64,000 nucleotides of DNA, from the NCBI RefSeq assembly GCF_028769735.1, contig NC_088172.1, positions 63,829,075 to 63,893,074 of the forward strand. The letters run 5' to 3'. This document shows positions 50,501 through 64,000 of the stretch, piece by piece. Both the position numbers and the translations under genes were made by a program. The notes under the pieces were generated by a model, which made no database searches, was not told where the DNA came from, and was given only the letters and a program-made list of their open reading frames with translations. This stretch comes from Zonotrichia leucophrys gambelii. Lineage: Eukaryota > Chordata > Aves > Passeriformes > Passerellidae. Position 1 is the stretch's first letter; the number at the start of each line of letters is the position of its first letter.

Positions 50501-51080
50501 TACAGGCAGTGCAGACCAATGGCATGTCTCGTGTCTCACCAGCCCAGCCCACAGAGCAGCGATTTGCTGTCTGTTCACAAATGGTTCTCTGAGAAGATGG
50601 ATGGAAGAAGATCCAGCCCAGGAGGAATAATTGCTCTGCCTCACTACACGGCTCTGATGCATCAGTCACTGTGTTGGGTTCTACTGCTGGAAACTCCACT
50701 TTCCTAAACTATACCACAAGCAAGCAAAGCCATGGTTAATTGGATCAGTGGAAGCTTAAACATCACCTCAGAGGAGTCCAAATGCCCATGTGGCTTTTGG
50801 CAACGGACGTGACCGAGCTGAGACCTTTGTCCCTCTACCAGCACCGCTCTGCCAAACGAGTTTCCTTTTGCCCGTCAGGGACTCTGCCACGTTCATCACA
50901 GCACAGGCCCCCAACTCCTGGGCTCGCCTTGTTTTGGCAGCTACATTAGCTGGCTCTTTCTTCCTGCTTTTTGCTTTTTCATTTCTTAATCACCTAGTTC
51001 CAGCCTTCACTACCACAACGTTAGGCGGGACACAAGCCACGTGTTATTTATGAAGGAGACAGCACATGTCTCTCCCGCTC
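44521..51080. other. Intergenic between candidate gene and EGLN1 promoter
   Basis: Unique AT-rich sequence with a poly-A run at 48887-48905. Several minus-strand exon-like signals (44896-44936, 46688 leftwards, 47117-47147 and open frame 48857-49141) are reported as findings because none can be placed in one coherent transcript. Confidence 0.5.
48887..48905. repeat. Poly-A run
   Basis: Nineteen consecutive A bases on the plus strand. Confidence 0.8.
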
Positions 51081-51593
51081 TACCAGCTACCCGGCGGGAG
51101 TATTTTGGGGCCTACGGGAGTGACAAAACCCGGCTCTCCACTGTAGCCAGGTGCCGCCGCCGCCACCCTGCCTGTCATTGAAGCCACAGCGCCCAGCTTC
51201 CACGTCCCCCGCCGCTGCCCGGAGCCCCCGCCTCACCTGCGGCAGGCCCACACCCCCGGGGCCGGCGGGCAGCTCGCTACCGGGGTCACGGGCACCCTCA
51301 GACTAGCGACCTGCCCAGCGACGACGGGGCGGCCCCGGCAGCACAGACCAGTGACATCCCCAGCAATTTCCCCACTGTCCCTGCCGGAAAGGCCGCACTG
51401 GTCATAGCGGGAGAAAGGCGCCATCCCCACGAGATCCCTCCGGCCCGCGGCCCGTCCGTGCGCCCACGACCGGAGCGGCGCCTCCGAGCCCCTCACGCAG
51501 CGGCGCGGAGGACGCGGCCGGCTCCGAGCCGGCCCCGCCCGCCCGGCCACGCCCGCCTGACGCGCCGGCGGCGCTGGCGGGCTGGAAGTGGCG

Positions 51594-51604
51594 TACGTGC
51601 ACAG
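51594..51604 (+). promoter_or_regulatory. EGLN1: Hypoxia response element with adjacent HAS-like CACAG
   Basis: Reads TACGTGCACAG: the HIF core RCGTG within TACGTG, directly followed by CACAG, the ancillary sequence seen beside many HIF sites. It lies about 440 bases upstream of the EGLN1 ATG. The human PHD2 promoter has a functional HRE of the same TACGTGC type a few hundred bases upstream, through which HIF induces its own inhibitor. Conservation in this bird is inferred from motif and position. Confidence 0.65.
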
Positions 51605-51915
51605 CGGGCCTCTGGAGTGGCGCCTCCTCCTCCTCGCCCCGGCAGAGCAGCGGAGGCGCGGTGGGTAGAGGCGGCGGCCGCGCCGGCCCGTGCTGCACCG
51701 GGCAGAGAGGCCGGCGGGGAGCGGAAGGCAGCCCCTCACCGCGCCGCTCCGCTCCCCCTCGGCCGTTCCGCCGCCGGTGGGGCGGCGATGAGGCGGCGCT
51801 AAGCAACGTTAGCGGCGCAGGGAGGGCGGCGTGGGCCCCCGCGCGCCGGAGGAGGCCGCGGGCCGGCGGAGGCGGAGGGCGGCGGGGGCCGCGGCGGTGC
51901 CGGAGCCGGGCGGCC

Positions 51916-51927
51916 ATGATGCAGTAA
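51916..51927 (+). promoter_or_regulatory. EGLN1: Possible minimal upstream open reading frame in EGLN1 5' UTR
   Basis: ATG ATG CAG TAA, 111-122 bases before the EGLN1 start codon, in a GGCCATGATG context. If the transcript starts upstream of here, initiation at either ATG would give a two- or three-residue peptide and force reinitiation. The start site was not determined. Confidence 0.4.
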
Positions 51928-51995
51928 GCGCTCCCTCCCCGCGCGGCCGGGCGGGGGCCCGCGTTAGCGCCGCTCCCGCCCGCCTCCTTACATAA

Positions 51996-53180
<1,185 letters not shown>

Positions 53181-53235
53181 TGAGCGTGTGCGCCCGCTGC
53201 CGCTCCGCTTCCCGGAGCCGACTCGTATTTGCGAG

Positions 53236-53709
53236 TCGTGTCCAGTTCTGGGCTCCTCAGTAAGAGAAAGAAGCTCCTGTCTTTCTCTAGAGGGTCACAA
53301 ATATGATTAGGGTTTGGAGCATCTCTGTCATGAAGAGAGACTGCGGGAGCTGAGCTCTTTTAGTCTAGTGAAAAGAGGATAGAATCTCATTAATGTATGT
53401 AAATATCTCAGGTTGATGTTAAAAAGACGGTGCTAGACTCTTCAGTGTTGCCCAGTGACAGGACAAGTAGCAGTCGCCATAAAGTAAAGCACAAGAAGTT
53501 CCACCTCAGCAAGAGGAAGAACTTCTTTACGTTGAGGGTGGCAGAGCACTGAACAGGCTGCCCAGGGAAGTCGTGGAGTCTCTGTCTGGAAGCATTCAAA
53601 ACCCACCTGGACGCCTTCCTGTGTCACCTGCTCGAGGCGACCCTGCCGGGGCAGGAAGGTGGGACTGGATGATCTCCAGGGGTCGTTTCCAGCCCTCACA
53701 ATTCTGTGT
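53236..53709 (+). mobile_element. CR1 LINE 3' end, plus orientation
   Basis: CR1 signature in order: GTGTCCAGTTCTGGGCTCCT, AAGAACTTCTTTACGTTGAG, CACTGAACAGGCTGCCCAGG, GGACTGGATGATCTCCAGGG, and the terminal CACAATTCTGTG. It sits about 270 bases into EGLN1 intron 1, sense to the gene. Confidence 0.92.
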
Positions 53710-56700
53710 CCCACGCCCGGCCGCGGCGGGACCCGCAGCCGGGACGGGCGGGTTGCTGTCCCGCCGGCAGCCTGGAGATCGCTCTCTGCTGGGAAGGGGC
53801 GAAAGGGTTTGTTTGCAGGTAAAAAAGGTGATCTTGTTCATGTGCCTGCGTTTTGTTAAAAACCCCTTGATCTGGAAGCTTATCCTCTAGGTGATGAGCA
53901 TTGAAATCGGAGTTCTTCCGTGTTCTCCCAAAAAACGCGGGTCAGACAGCTCTGCCCAGCTGTGGGAAGCAGGGGCTGGCTGCGGGGTGTCCCAGCAGCG
54001 GCGCTGGCTGAGGAGGGTGGAACCACTTGTGCACAGCGTTTGTAGGCTAGCATGAATGTGCCGGGTTTTGGTAAACCTTGGCTCAGGATGTGGCCTGCCA
54101 GGTGCAGGACTTAAAAGTGTGGTCAGGAGACTCGCACCAGTGAGTGAGTGCCCCGGTGGCACAATAAACCCGCGGGTTACAGTGAGGTGTTGTGGCAGGT
54201 GGTGGAATCACAGCCATGGAGCAGGGTGGCTTTGGGCAGAGTTTTTATTTTACTCTCTTTAAGTCACTTTTCCACAAAAATCTTACTCTTTAGCTCTATT
54301 TCAAGACCAGAGAACTGAGTCAAAATCTCCTATTGTATTAGCCTAATTTGCGATTCCCTTCCAGTCCTTTAAATAAAATTCATGCCCTTGGTAGAGAACT
54401 AGTAATGAATATTCATCAGTATCTTTTCAGTTTAATAAAAAAAAGAAGAAGGGTGAAGCCCCTTCAGACTTTGCTACCTCTGTTAAAGCATAAGGAAGCC
54501 AGTGAAATGGTAGGAGTCATCCTGCCGAGGTGGTTGCACTGTCACAGATGGACTGTTGTTGCTGCAGCTGCAGAATCTCAGCTGGTAGGAAGCTGCGGGA
54601 GGGAGGGAGGAAGGGAGAAACTGGACGGCAAAAAACAGCCCTGGATTTGTTCAGGGCACGGGAAACTCCCGTGATAAAGAAAAGAGGGTGGGAATTATTT
54701 TTTTTTTTGTAATGCTATCTTTGCATTTCTTCAGTTGAAGCAGTACTGTGCTAAAACATTTAAATGGGAACATGGTGTAGAGTCCTCATAGATTCCTGCA
54801 GGACTTTGCTAAGGCAACTTATCTTTCAGGCAGTCTTAAGGCTTCAAACTTACACTCTAAAAATATCAGTGGTTTTGCTGGATTTCAGTTTTATGCAGCA
54901 AAAGGGAATACTGCTTCTGTTTTTCTGTGCAGTGGTATGCTTCTGTAAAGAATAAGTGCCAAGGCTTATGGAGTAGTAATCCTCAATCATGCCTGTAATT
55001 CCTGGATCCCACTGTATTTTATGGTTTTTGAAATCCCTCTGTTGGGGGATCTGATCAATAAGAGGACAATACTTCACTCCTCGGTGGCACAGAAATGCAT
55101 TACTTTGTCTTCTCACTTTCCCTTGTTTATTTCCCTGCAAAAGTCAGTGCTTTTAGTGTGCAGGAAAGCTCAGTTCTCTAAAATGCCAGCAAAAGCAGAA
55201 TGAAAACTGTCATTCACTGTCAACCTCAGAGTTGAATAAACAGAAACAGATGATACCCAGAGTATCACTTCAAATAACTTGCATGGTAACCATACAACTT
55301 GTAACCCATTGGTGGTGTTGGCATTGAACCTGCCATCACTTCTGTGGCAAGTGTCTGTTGAAGTGCACTTCAGCTGTCTAGAAGCAGTGTAGGAAAAAGC
55401 AAGAAGAAATTGGTCTGAGGTGTGTATATATATATCCTGAATCTCTTGGCTTGTAAACCTGCCTGTCAGGGAAAAAGCTATGTTGTGTTAATAGGATCTC
55501 ATTCAAACATTTACATTCACCAGGGCCAGTCCACTAAGGCAAAGAATGTGAAATAAGGTAAAATGTTGACTGTGACCTGAGATTTTATATTTTAAAGTCT
55601 CTGGTGTGTGTTTTCTCTAAGTTACCTGAGCCACCTAGAACCGATCTACTTAAACTGGTGTGGTTTTACCTAGTCCTGAGTGTCAGCAAATTACTCTCCA
55701 GCCTGAAAGATATAGCACTAGTTATAAACTAGCCAAGTACTTCTGAGGTGTGTGGAGACAGCAGCAAGTATAAGAGAGTGGCTAACTATTTACTCATCTT
55801 GGAAGTCCTGACTTACTGCATTCCTTGCTTTTGTTCTCTTTCTTTCCAGACTCTGCTTCCTTCTTTTCTCTAGCAGACAGTGGCACATACGTGCATATTT
55901 GTGCATATTTGAGCTCTAGTGTCTTTCTCCTACTTCCTGTTATTTTCTAGTTTTTACTTCTTTGATCTTTTCATACATTCTCTTTTTTTTCCTTTGTCTT
56001 ATCAGTTGCCACATTTGTACATGCATGTATTTCTGTTTCTTGCCTATCCTGTTTTTACATGACTAGTGGAGGTAAAAGCGTGCTCATCAAAATCAGGAAA
56101 AGAAATCGTCCTGAATCTCACCCAGCTGAGATGGTTTTTCCTCCTTCCCCGTATGGAGCGTGAAGAAGGGGTTAGGGGTGGTGTCAGGTTTATGATTTTT
56201 TTGCTAGCTTTCTCTTTCCTGTGTGTTCTGGACTCTCTGATCTGAAGCTTACATCATTTATTGGTCATGGAGTAATACCGTGACTTGCCAGTTGTGGACT
56301 GGGTTCCCAATAATCACCTTATAACCAGACATCTGATCCATCAGGTGTTCTTCTTTCTGCTCACCATTACACCCAGTGCCAGCCATCTCTTGAACCCTGA
56401 CCTCTGCCTTTTGTAGGAAGGACATTAAAATAGATAATTTGACAGGCCCTCTTGCATCCCTTTAGTTTTTCCTTCATTCCTACTTCTAGAAACCTGTCAG
56501 GAGACCAATCCTGTTCAAATTGCTGCATTTTAATGCTCTCCTCTCTCTACTAGTATGCTAGTGACACCCACTGCTTCTCAACCACTTGTGGGTTAAAAAT
56601 TTGCTTTATTTGTTACATATTGTGTAAACTTGCTTTTCTGCTTTTTCTGGCAATTGCTTATTTCTTACTCTGGAGATCCTGGAGTTTTCTGAAGACCTAG

Positions 56701-59700
56701 GATTCAGACTAGTCTGACTGTGCCCTATTAAATTAGATTCTTTCAAAGTTAGTAATGCTCCTCTAGAAAATAATTCTCCAAGAGTGAGTGGATTTCTTGT
56801 ACCTTGCTCTTAGCTTTTTTATAAACTGGACAGAAGACGCTCTCTGCTCTTGCCACTTATTTATGTTGCAGCTTTTCTACAAACATGTTGGATTAATGTT
56901 ACCAAGGAAAAGTAAGATTTATGGGTGTTCTTTCCACTGTATCTTATTCTACAAAATATAACTGTAAGCATGTGTGACAGGAAGAAGACAAATGAGAAAT
57001 AAGAGGGAATAAGAATTTGGCAACCAAGCAGGACTGGAAAGTGATGATGATACCAAGACTGTGGTAGAAGAAAGGAAGTAATCCCAGGGGCAGGTGTGCA
57101 GATCAGCTAAGTCCTGCTCTGGTTGAAGAACCCAAGAGCTGGGACTGGAGATCTGGGCTTAGGAATGTCTGTAAAGTGGGGGGCTTTCCTTCAGTTTGCT
57201 TGTGGCATGTGTGATTACATTGATCCTCCTGTGTTGTTCTGGAGATCGTTTCACTATCACATCTTGAATGTATTTCTTGGTAGAAAGCTTACTGATGTAA
57301 TTGGTTCCTAGTGAATGACCTCATGTATGGCTTTGAATTCACCACTGAGTTGTGGGAAAGTGTGCATAGGTCTCTCTCAGTCTCCCAGTACTCATTTGTG
57401 TTGCTTGACCTTGATACAGAACATGACCAATGCTCATCCTTATCTGTTGGTTGTTTCCCTGACAGCAGCACTTCTGTTGGTGATGTTGTTTTCTTGTAGA
57501 TGACTGTGCTGTCTGCAGAGGATTGTGTGGTGATCCATGGATACACAACAGCCCACACATGGTTCTTGGATATACTCAAATCTCTGTTGGGGTAGAGCCC
57601 TGACATGTGATGACTATAGTTTTCTATTTTTATTCCTTATATACAAGCCTTTTGGGTCCCAGGTGAAGGAGGTGATCAGAAGAGTGACTGGGGTTTCTCC
57701 TGCAAATGATCTTTTGATGGAGAAGCTCAGCAAGATCCAGAAAATACTCTTGTTTACAGCCAACTTTAGCATTGCTGAGATTCTGACAGGTTCTCCTACT
57801 AGAGAAAATTACAGAGATATGGTTTCTGAGGGCAGCTGTGTGGCAATTGCACCTTCCAAGTGCGGTATGAATATAGTGTGTCCAAGGATGGGGAGCACCA
57901 CCTGTGACTGCTCGGACTCTCCACACCCCTGTGTGTTAGGCTGTAGTTCAGTGAACATTTTGGGCTGGCAGCGCTGGAGTAGTCACTCTTCTTTGCCAGC
58001 ACAAGTATTTACATGGCCATCCTGTGAACTGGTTTGGGGAACTGATCCATCTGAAAAATAAACTGGCAAAAGAAGTGCTTCTGGTTCAGTGTTCGGATGT
58101 TTGTGCTGGCACAGAGGACTGGCAGATGGTGAGACTTTCTTTCAGCAGCAATGCAAATTTATGCCAGTTTAAAGTGTTTGCCAAAACTACAGCCTTAGTT
58201 TACAACTTGAGTCTGATTCTCCCAAAATTTGCCCTTGAAAATTCAAACATAGTTTAAGAAATCTTTGCTAGCTGTGTATTTTTTTTCTTTCTTTACTTTT
58301 CTCTTTTTGCTCTTCTATGTTCAATGTGAGACTTGGTTCTTGCCATCAGAAACACATACTTCTGTCCTCCAAGAATCTTTCTTACAACAATTTTATACAG
58401 AAACTTTGCTCATCTACCCACCAGGTGATCCCATATAACATGTACAGTCGAAACATGTATTTTCTCCAAATGAAAACTGGTTTCCCCCGTGCTCCCAGCT
58501 TCAAAATCAACCTGCTCTTAAGCTTTATTGGCTGTTCCTATCCCTTATTCTAGACTTTTATTAGCATCAAAGATGTTCTTGACCTCTGTTTCAAGAGAGA
58601 GCTGGATTGGTGTCATTTGCCATGAACAGTGTGCTGCAGCTTGCTTCTGTTTGCTGCTGCTAAGGAAGGTTCCTGCTCAGCTCCATCTCCTTTTGCCAGC
58701 TCCAGTGCTTGTTCTTCTTGCTTTTCCAGGCCATTTTTGTCTGTAACTAGAGTTCATCTTTTTAGTTGTTACTGTTCTGGAGATGAGGAACCTGTGGCAT
58801 TGTAGTTTGTGCTCATCAGTGATTTTGTTACCCTGTGGATAATTGGTTTTTTCCTGTCAGTGATATCAATGACTTTTTGACCGTGTTGCTACTTTGATGT
58901 TCTGTGCTGTCTCTTCTTCACAGAATGGGCTCATTTAATACTGCCTAAGAATCAAGTGGGATGCTTCTCATCATAGCTGTACAGCTTGAGAGGAAGAGCT
59001 GTCTTCCCTTCCCTGTGGCCTCTTGGACTGAAATTCTTTGCAAGTGATGTCCTGCCAAGTCATAGGACTGTCTGAACAGCAGTTCTCAGATCCCTGGGTT
59101 AGTTGTATCAGTAACCTTGACTGGTTGGTTGAGAGATGTTTTCCTTTTTTCTAAATGGTGCTTAATTTCTGAATAGGCTGCTAGCTATTTCCTGAAAAAA
59201 TAAATTGGCAGCATATTATTCTCTTCTATGCTATTTACCATGTTCGTTAGATTTGCAATTCAGTTGGATAGCCTGTCTTGATTAATATCTGATGGTTCTT
59301 GGCTGGAACAGGCTAGGTTACTATTGGACTTTTGCAGGATGCTCTCTTTCTAGTTGCTTCTGTGTTCTGTACTGGGTGCTAGTACATATGTTTGTACCTC
59401 TAGGTATGTACATAGTGTCCTTGGAATTTAAATGAAGGCTTTCTCCTGCTGCAGAAAGGAAACTTCTTATAAAAGGGAAACGGATACTCTATATAAAGCA
59501 AAAATTTCTTCTTGCTTATCCGGAGACTAAATCACTTCTCTTCAGGCTCCTTAGAGAGCTCTTGTACAAAGACAACACTTTTTTCAGTTCAAAAATTAAT
59601 TTTGGGACTTTTGTGAGTGGGTTGGTTAATAAATTCTTCAGTAGGAAACTCGTGGGGTTCCCTGGCTCTTGTGCAGCTGTATTTTGTTACTTTGGAGTGG

Positions 59701-61689
59701 GGGACTGACTGCAGACAATGCAAGGACTGTACAAGTGTTTTTTGGAAATCAGCATATTCAGATTATATCAATTCAAGTTCTTTATTCATTGGCATGTTTT
59801 TTACACTCTACTAAGACAACAGTATTTTGAAGGTAGTATTTTTAGTGGATAGAGCAGTAGAGTTATTTGACTTTGCAGTTATTACTGAGTGAAATAATCG
59901 TTATTTATGACACCCTTTTTGTCTTCTGCATTTGTGACTTACTTAGATCCTTCAGAAGGAGGACTAATGCTAGTCTTTGAGGCCTCTTGGGAATGTCATT
60001 TAGTGCTGATGAAATCCTTGTAAACTCCTTTGAGGTTCTGAAGGTTGTTGGTTAGGATGGGTGGTCAGGCATATTTCCAGTGCAGGCTTGTGCCAGAATT
60101 AGCTGGTAAGTGGCAGTCGTAAGCTTCAGGTCAAAATCCACTCGCTGTTCCAGGGCAGTGTCTGTCAAAAATAGAGCAATGCTTTTATGCACGTAACAGC
60201 TGCTTACACTTGAAGACTTTCTTGTTCTTTGGTATTTAACTTAAAACTGCTTGAGAGTATTTTTGTTAGCACATGATGTTATAAATAGGAATGGGGTAGA
60301 AATGTGCATGCCTGCACGTCTGGGCAGAGGTTGTGTGTGGAGGTAGGGTGGTTATCGATATGTTGTGTGTGTAGTGCTCTGATAAAGAGATGAAGTCCAT
60401 ACCTGTAGGGTAACTAATGAGGCCTAAAGAAAAAGGTTATTTAGTACCCACGGATTAATTTTGTGCATTAATATTGGCTCACACCAGCTCAGAGCACATA
60501 GTCTGATGATGAAGGCATTCTGCATTGTAGAAATTATGTACACCTTTGAGGAGATGATCCTGTGTCACTTCTATGTGCAGCGGTGGGAGCAGAGCCTGAG
60601 ACTGCCTTGCTTTGTTTCTGCAAAAACAAACATGATGTTGAAAATGATACAAAGATGAATGCAGTGAGGGAGTTGTTGTTTTTGGGGTTTTTTTTGGTCC
60701 TAGCAGGGTAGAGGAATTGTTGCATTGACTGTCAAGTTAAAAAATGTACTAAATGCTGAAGACATTAGGGCCTTATATGTGTTTGCTTGGTTTGGTTTAT
60801 TTTTCCTGGGTTTTGTTTGTTTTGTTTGATTTGTCTTTTTGTATGAAGATATTTTAAATCCATTTCCAGGAAGAGCTTGTATTATCAATTTACATCAATT
60901 TGTTCCGTTGATAGCTTGAAATTCTTGGTGAGTTGGCAGAGGCTATAGGATTCTCTGCTGGGCATAGCCTTGCTGTGGTTTGCTGCCCTTCTGGTATGCC
61001 AGGATCTGTTATCTTCCTGCTCGAGCAGGTCAGACTCAGCAGTCAGCTCCAGTTATATAGTTTATAACAGTCTTGACATTGCTAGTCAAATGAAACAAAA
61101 ATGTTTCAATAGTAGTTTACCTGACAGTTGTGATAATGTGGAATTTAAATTGCTATAGATTAAAAACTTGTCCCAGCTTTGAGGCAGCAATCCTCATCAT
61201 AAGTTCTCCATACTGTGAAAAAGTCCAGGGATGCAACATGTGTAAGGTTTCCAAAGTAGTTTATCATTGGCTAATAACATATCTCTCTTGTTGCTGCTCT
61301 CTGTCCTGTTCAAGCATCTGTTCAAGCCACTAAACCTTGCCATGGGTGCCAAGATCCCTCAACAGCTTCTGCTGTATTCGAACAGTGTGTGGTCTGTTCT
61401 CTGCTGAAGGCATTGGGCCCTTCCAGTTTCAGTGGTTGCTGCATTGTTGTTCAGGCAGCTGGCATGCAGCCTTACTGCTGTGAGAAAGGAGACTGTGGCC
61501 AGTTGATAAGGGCATCTTAAACTGCCTCCTTTTCAGCTGGCATGCTGGATGATGCCCAGTGAAATAGATGCTGGCTGAATAGCACCTCTGTTTGGCTTAA
61601 CTGTATTTGTGAGTGCTTTAGCCCCTCTATGACAGCGCATCAGCCAGGCAGTAGCACTGTTCCTAGTGGTGGATTTGGTGTTTCAGGTC

Positions 61690-62056
61690 ATACAGGGAGA
61701 TGCTGAGAGAGCTGGGGCTGGCAGAGGAGAAGGTGTGAGGGACCATACCAGTGTTTACAGGTACTTGAGAGGAGGAGTGAAGGAGAGGGAGCCAGGCTCT
61801 TGGCGGCAGCAGTGCTCAGTGGCAAGGCAGTGGGTATGCTGAGTTGCAAGAAATTCCATTAAAATGAAATAGATGCTTGTTTCATTGTGATTAAACAAGA
61901 AGCAGGTTGCTACAGAGGTTGTGGAGTCTTCATCCTTGGAGATACTCAAAACCTGATTACTGGTCACCCAGCTTTCTCTGGCTGACCCACCTCTCAGCAG
62001 TGGGCTGGACCATGTGATCCCCAGAGGTGATTGCCAACCTCAGCACTCCCATGAAA
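61690..62056 (+). mobile_element. CR1 LINE fragment, plus orientation
   Basis: CR1-like segments: GAGATGCTGAGAGAGCTGGG, GAGGTTGTGGAGTCTTCATC, CTTGGAGATACTCAAAACCT, GGTGATTGCCAACCTCAGCA. Diverged, and the last octamers are lost. Confidence 0.82.
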
Positions 62057-64000
62057 AAAATACTGCAGTTTGAAATGGAAAAGATACAAAACAAGCCAAA
62101 TTTTGCAATCTGTTAAAATATTTTTTCCAGCAATGGCGCTGTCAGTATAAGTCCTGCTTATTGCATCTCTGAATGAAGTTACCAGGAGTCTGTCTTCCTA
62201 CTAGTGTCATTTGCTCCCTAAAGGGTCATTGTGGTCAAATATGCTGGTAATGGAAACTGTTTGAAATATGATCCCTTTTGGTCATCCAGGTGGTCACTTT
62301 TACTAAGTCTGTGCTGCTGCCTCTTTCCTCTTTTCTCCCAAGTTGCCTGTTTTTTCATTCATGTGTGCATGTGCTCATAGCACAGCCCTTTCCTAGCAAA
62401 GCTTGCTAATACAAAGCATGTGTACACTCCACAAGACTGATTTAAGCAAACGTTTAAGAAATTAAAGTAAATTACCTGTAGGGGATTCATACTTTCTCTC
62501 CAAGATTATTTTACAGTTATATATGATCTTGAGTCCACTTTTGTACTGAGGGCATAGTGCAGCAGGCATAGTTATCCTTTTCTTGCAAGACAGGCAGAAA
62601 AATTAAATATGCTGTTTGAAAGCCACAGACTACCAAAAAGTGCTTTTACTTTTAATATTTCACATATTTTTACTTTTTTTTATTTGTAACAAACATCTGG
62701 CCAAATATTATTTTTGGTACATTTCAGTTTTATTTTACTTTTGAAAAATTCCATCCACACCATACTAAAAAAGAGAAGTGTAGGGAGGGAAAATTGGATT
62801 GGTAAGAGTCAGGTTTATGTATTTTGCCAGGCTGTTGAATAAATAAAAAACCTGCTGCTCTCAAGTTAGGATCCTTACCTCTTCCATCCACTTTCTAGTT
62901 ATTTTTTTTCATCTGTGTTCCCCACGCAAACTTGCTGCTCCTGCCCGCTTCCATGGTGCCTGTGCTGCCCTGGGGACCTGGCTGTGCAGGGGTGCGTTCC
63001 TGTCCTGTTGGGGTGGAGGGGAGCAGGAGCAGGGGCTGAGAGAGGCTGGCTGCCCCAGCAGGGTGCAGGGGCCGGGGCTTGCCTCTGTTGCTGCTCTCTG
63101 CAGGTACAGCAGCTGCAGGCACCCTGTCAGTGGCCTGTCCCCCACAGTGACTGCGGTACAGAGATAAGAGCCGTGCGCCTCTCGGGAGTGTCAGCTTGGC
63201 CATCCCTACCATCTATCTAGTGGTAAATTGAAGCCAGATGCAGTTGTGTTCATCTGAAGTGACCTTCTGTATGAACTAGATGCTAGGTCATGAATTGGAG
63301 GTTAAAGCTAAGCGTTTTTGAAGACTACTCAGTCTTACTATAAAAAAACCCTAAAATTTAAAGTCATTTGTTCTTATCATTCAGATGCTGAAGACCCAGC
63401 CTGCTCACAACTTAGACTTTTGCATTCTGGCTAATTTGGTTTAGGTTCTAGCAGGCTGCCTTCTTGCGGTTGCTCAGTGGGAGTTCTCCCTTATCAAATG
63501 TCTGTTTCACACAAGTATTTGCCATCTAGTTTATACTATTATGTAGTTGTTGTAAATAATCAATAGTTGTTCTGTATTTAAAGCTTCAAAGAGTATATAA
63601 AATTATGTTCTCATATACCACAGCTCTGGCAATCGAGGAGCTCAGACAGAGTTTGTATCTAGACCGCTGCCTGTAATACGTGCAGATGGATGGACACATT
63701 TGCCATTAATTTTTGTAATCTTGTTTTAAAAGCCATTTGTACTTTTGGCCTCTGCAACATCCTGTAACAGCGAGTCCTGCAGTTTGATTAGATGGAAAAG
63801 GAACTTCCTTTTGTTTAAAACCCACTGATGGTGATTTCAGTGTCTCCTAGACTGTATTGTGAAAACTCACTTCCCAGTGGTTTTACTTGTCATATTCTTA
63901 AAAAAAGTCTGGCATTTGCTTGGATGCATTTTTTTCAGCTGACATGCTTTCCCTCCTGAATTGAAGAATTGTAGTCTTTTTTATGTTTATCCAGTTGGAA

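Noticed and set aside
53239..53310. Extension of EGLN1 reading past the exon 1 donor
   Set aside because: Similarity to EGLN1 stops exactly at INGRTK, where GTGAGT follows, and the frame then enters simple repeats and CR1.
57537..58061. 174-codon plus-strand open frame in EGLN1 intron 1
   Set aside because: Checked for EGLN1 exon 2 residues (dioxygenase core) and for viral or LINE motifs; none was found, and there is no good acceptor-donor pair.

Overview
This is nuclear DNA from a bird. The repeats are nearly all CR1 LINE copies, several with the avian 3' end resembling ATTCTGTG, and the two recognisable genes are split by ordinary GT-AG introns at two CpG islands. No bacterial, organellar or CRISPR-type content was seen. 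The species cannot be told from the sequence.

Left part (1 to about 21.4 kb): TSNAX (translin-associated factor X, TRAX) lies on the minus strand. Five coding exons were placed base by base: 20968-20953, 19219-19112, 17075-16961, 15324-15194 and 669-542. Reading phases match at every junction and give 166 codons. The sixth and last coding exon lies beyond base 1. The gene starts in a CpG island at about 20.7-21.45 kb, which holds a match to the conserved promoter motif ACTAYRNNNCCCR.

Middle part (about 21.4-51 kb): this intergenic stretch separates the divergent TSNAX and EGLN1. It holds CR1 fragments (one old reverse-transcriptase fossil), simple repeats and mostly unique sequence. The main unexplained item is a possible minus-strand three-exon gene at 44.5-41.1 kb. 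It would encode 133 residues, its phases match, its last exon has a strong acceptor, and it ends with a nearby AATAAA. I do not recognise the product. Further exon-like signals sit at 37.6 kb (+), 44.9, 47.1 and 49.0 kb (-). All are hypotheses.

Right part (about 51-64 kb): EGLN1 (PHD2, the HIF prolyl hydroxylase) starts on the plus strand in a second CpG island. The whole coding part of exon 1 (52038-52967, 310 codons) is present: a MYND zinc finger, a low-complexity linker and the start of the dioxygenase domain, ending at a perfect GTGAGT donor. Its promoter has a hypoxia response element with an adjacent CACAG, consistent with the known feedback induction of PHD2 by HIF. The remaining 11 kb is intron 1, and exon 2 is not in the window.

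The order and divergent orientation (EGLN1 and TSNAX head to head) match the arrangement I recall at human 1q42.2, where DISC1 follows TSNAX. The two genes are not known to share a pathway: TRAX works in the C3PO RNase and with translin, and EGLN1 works in oxygen sensing.
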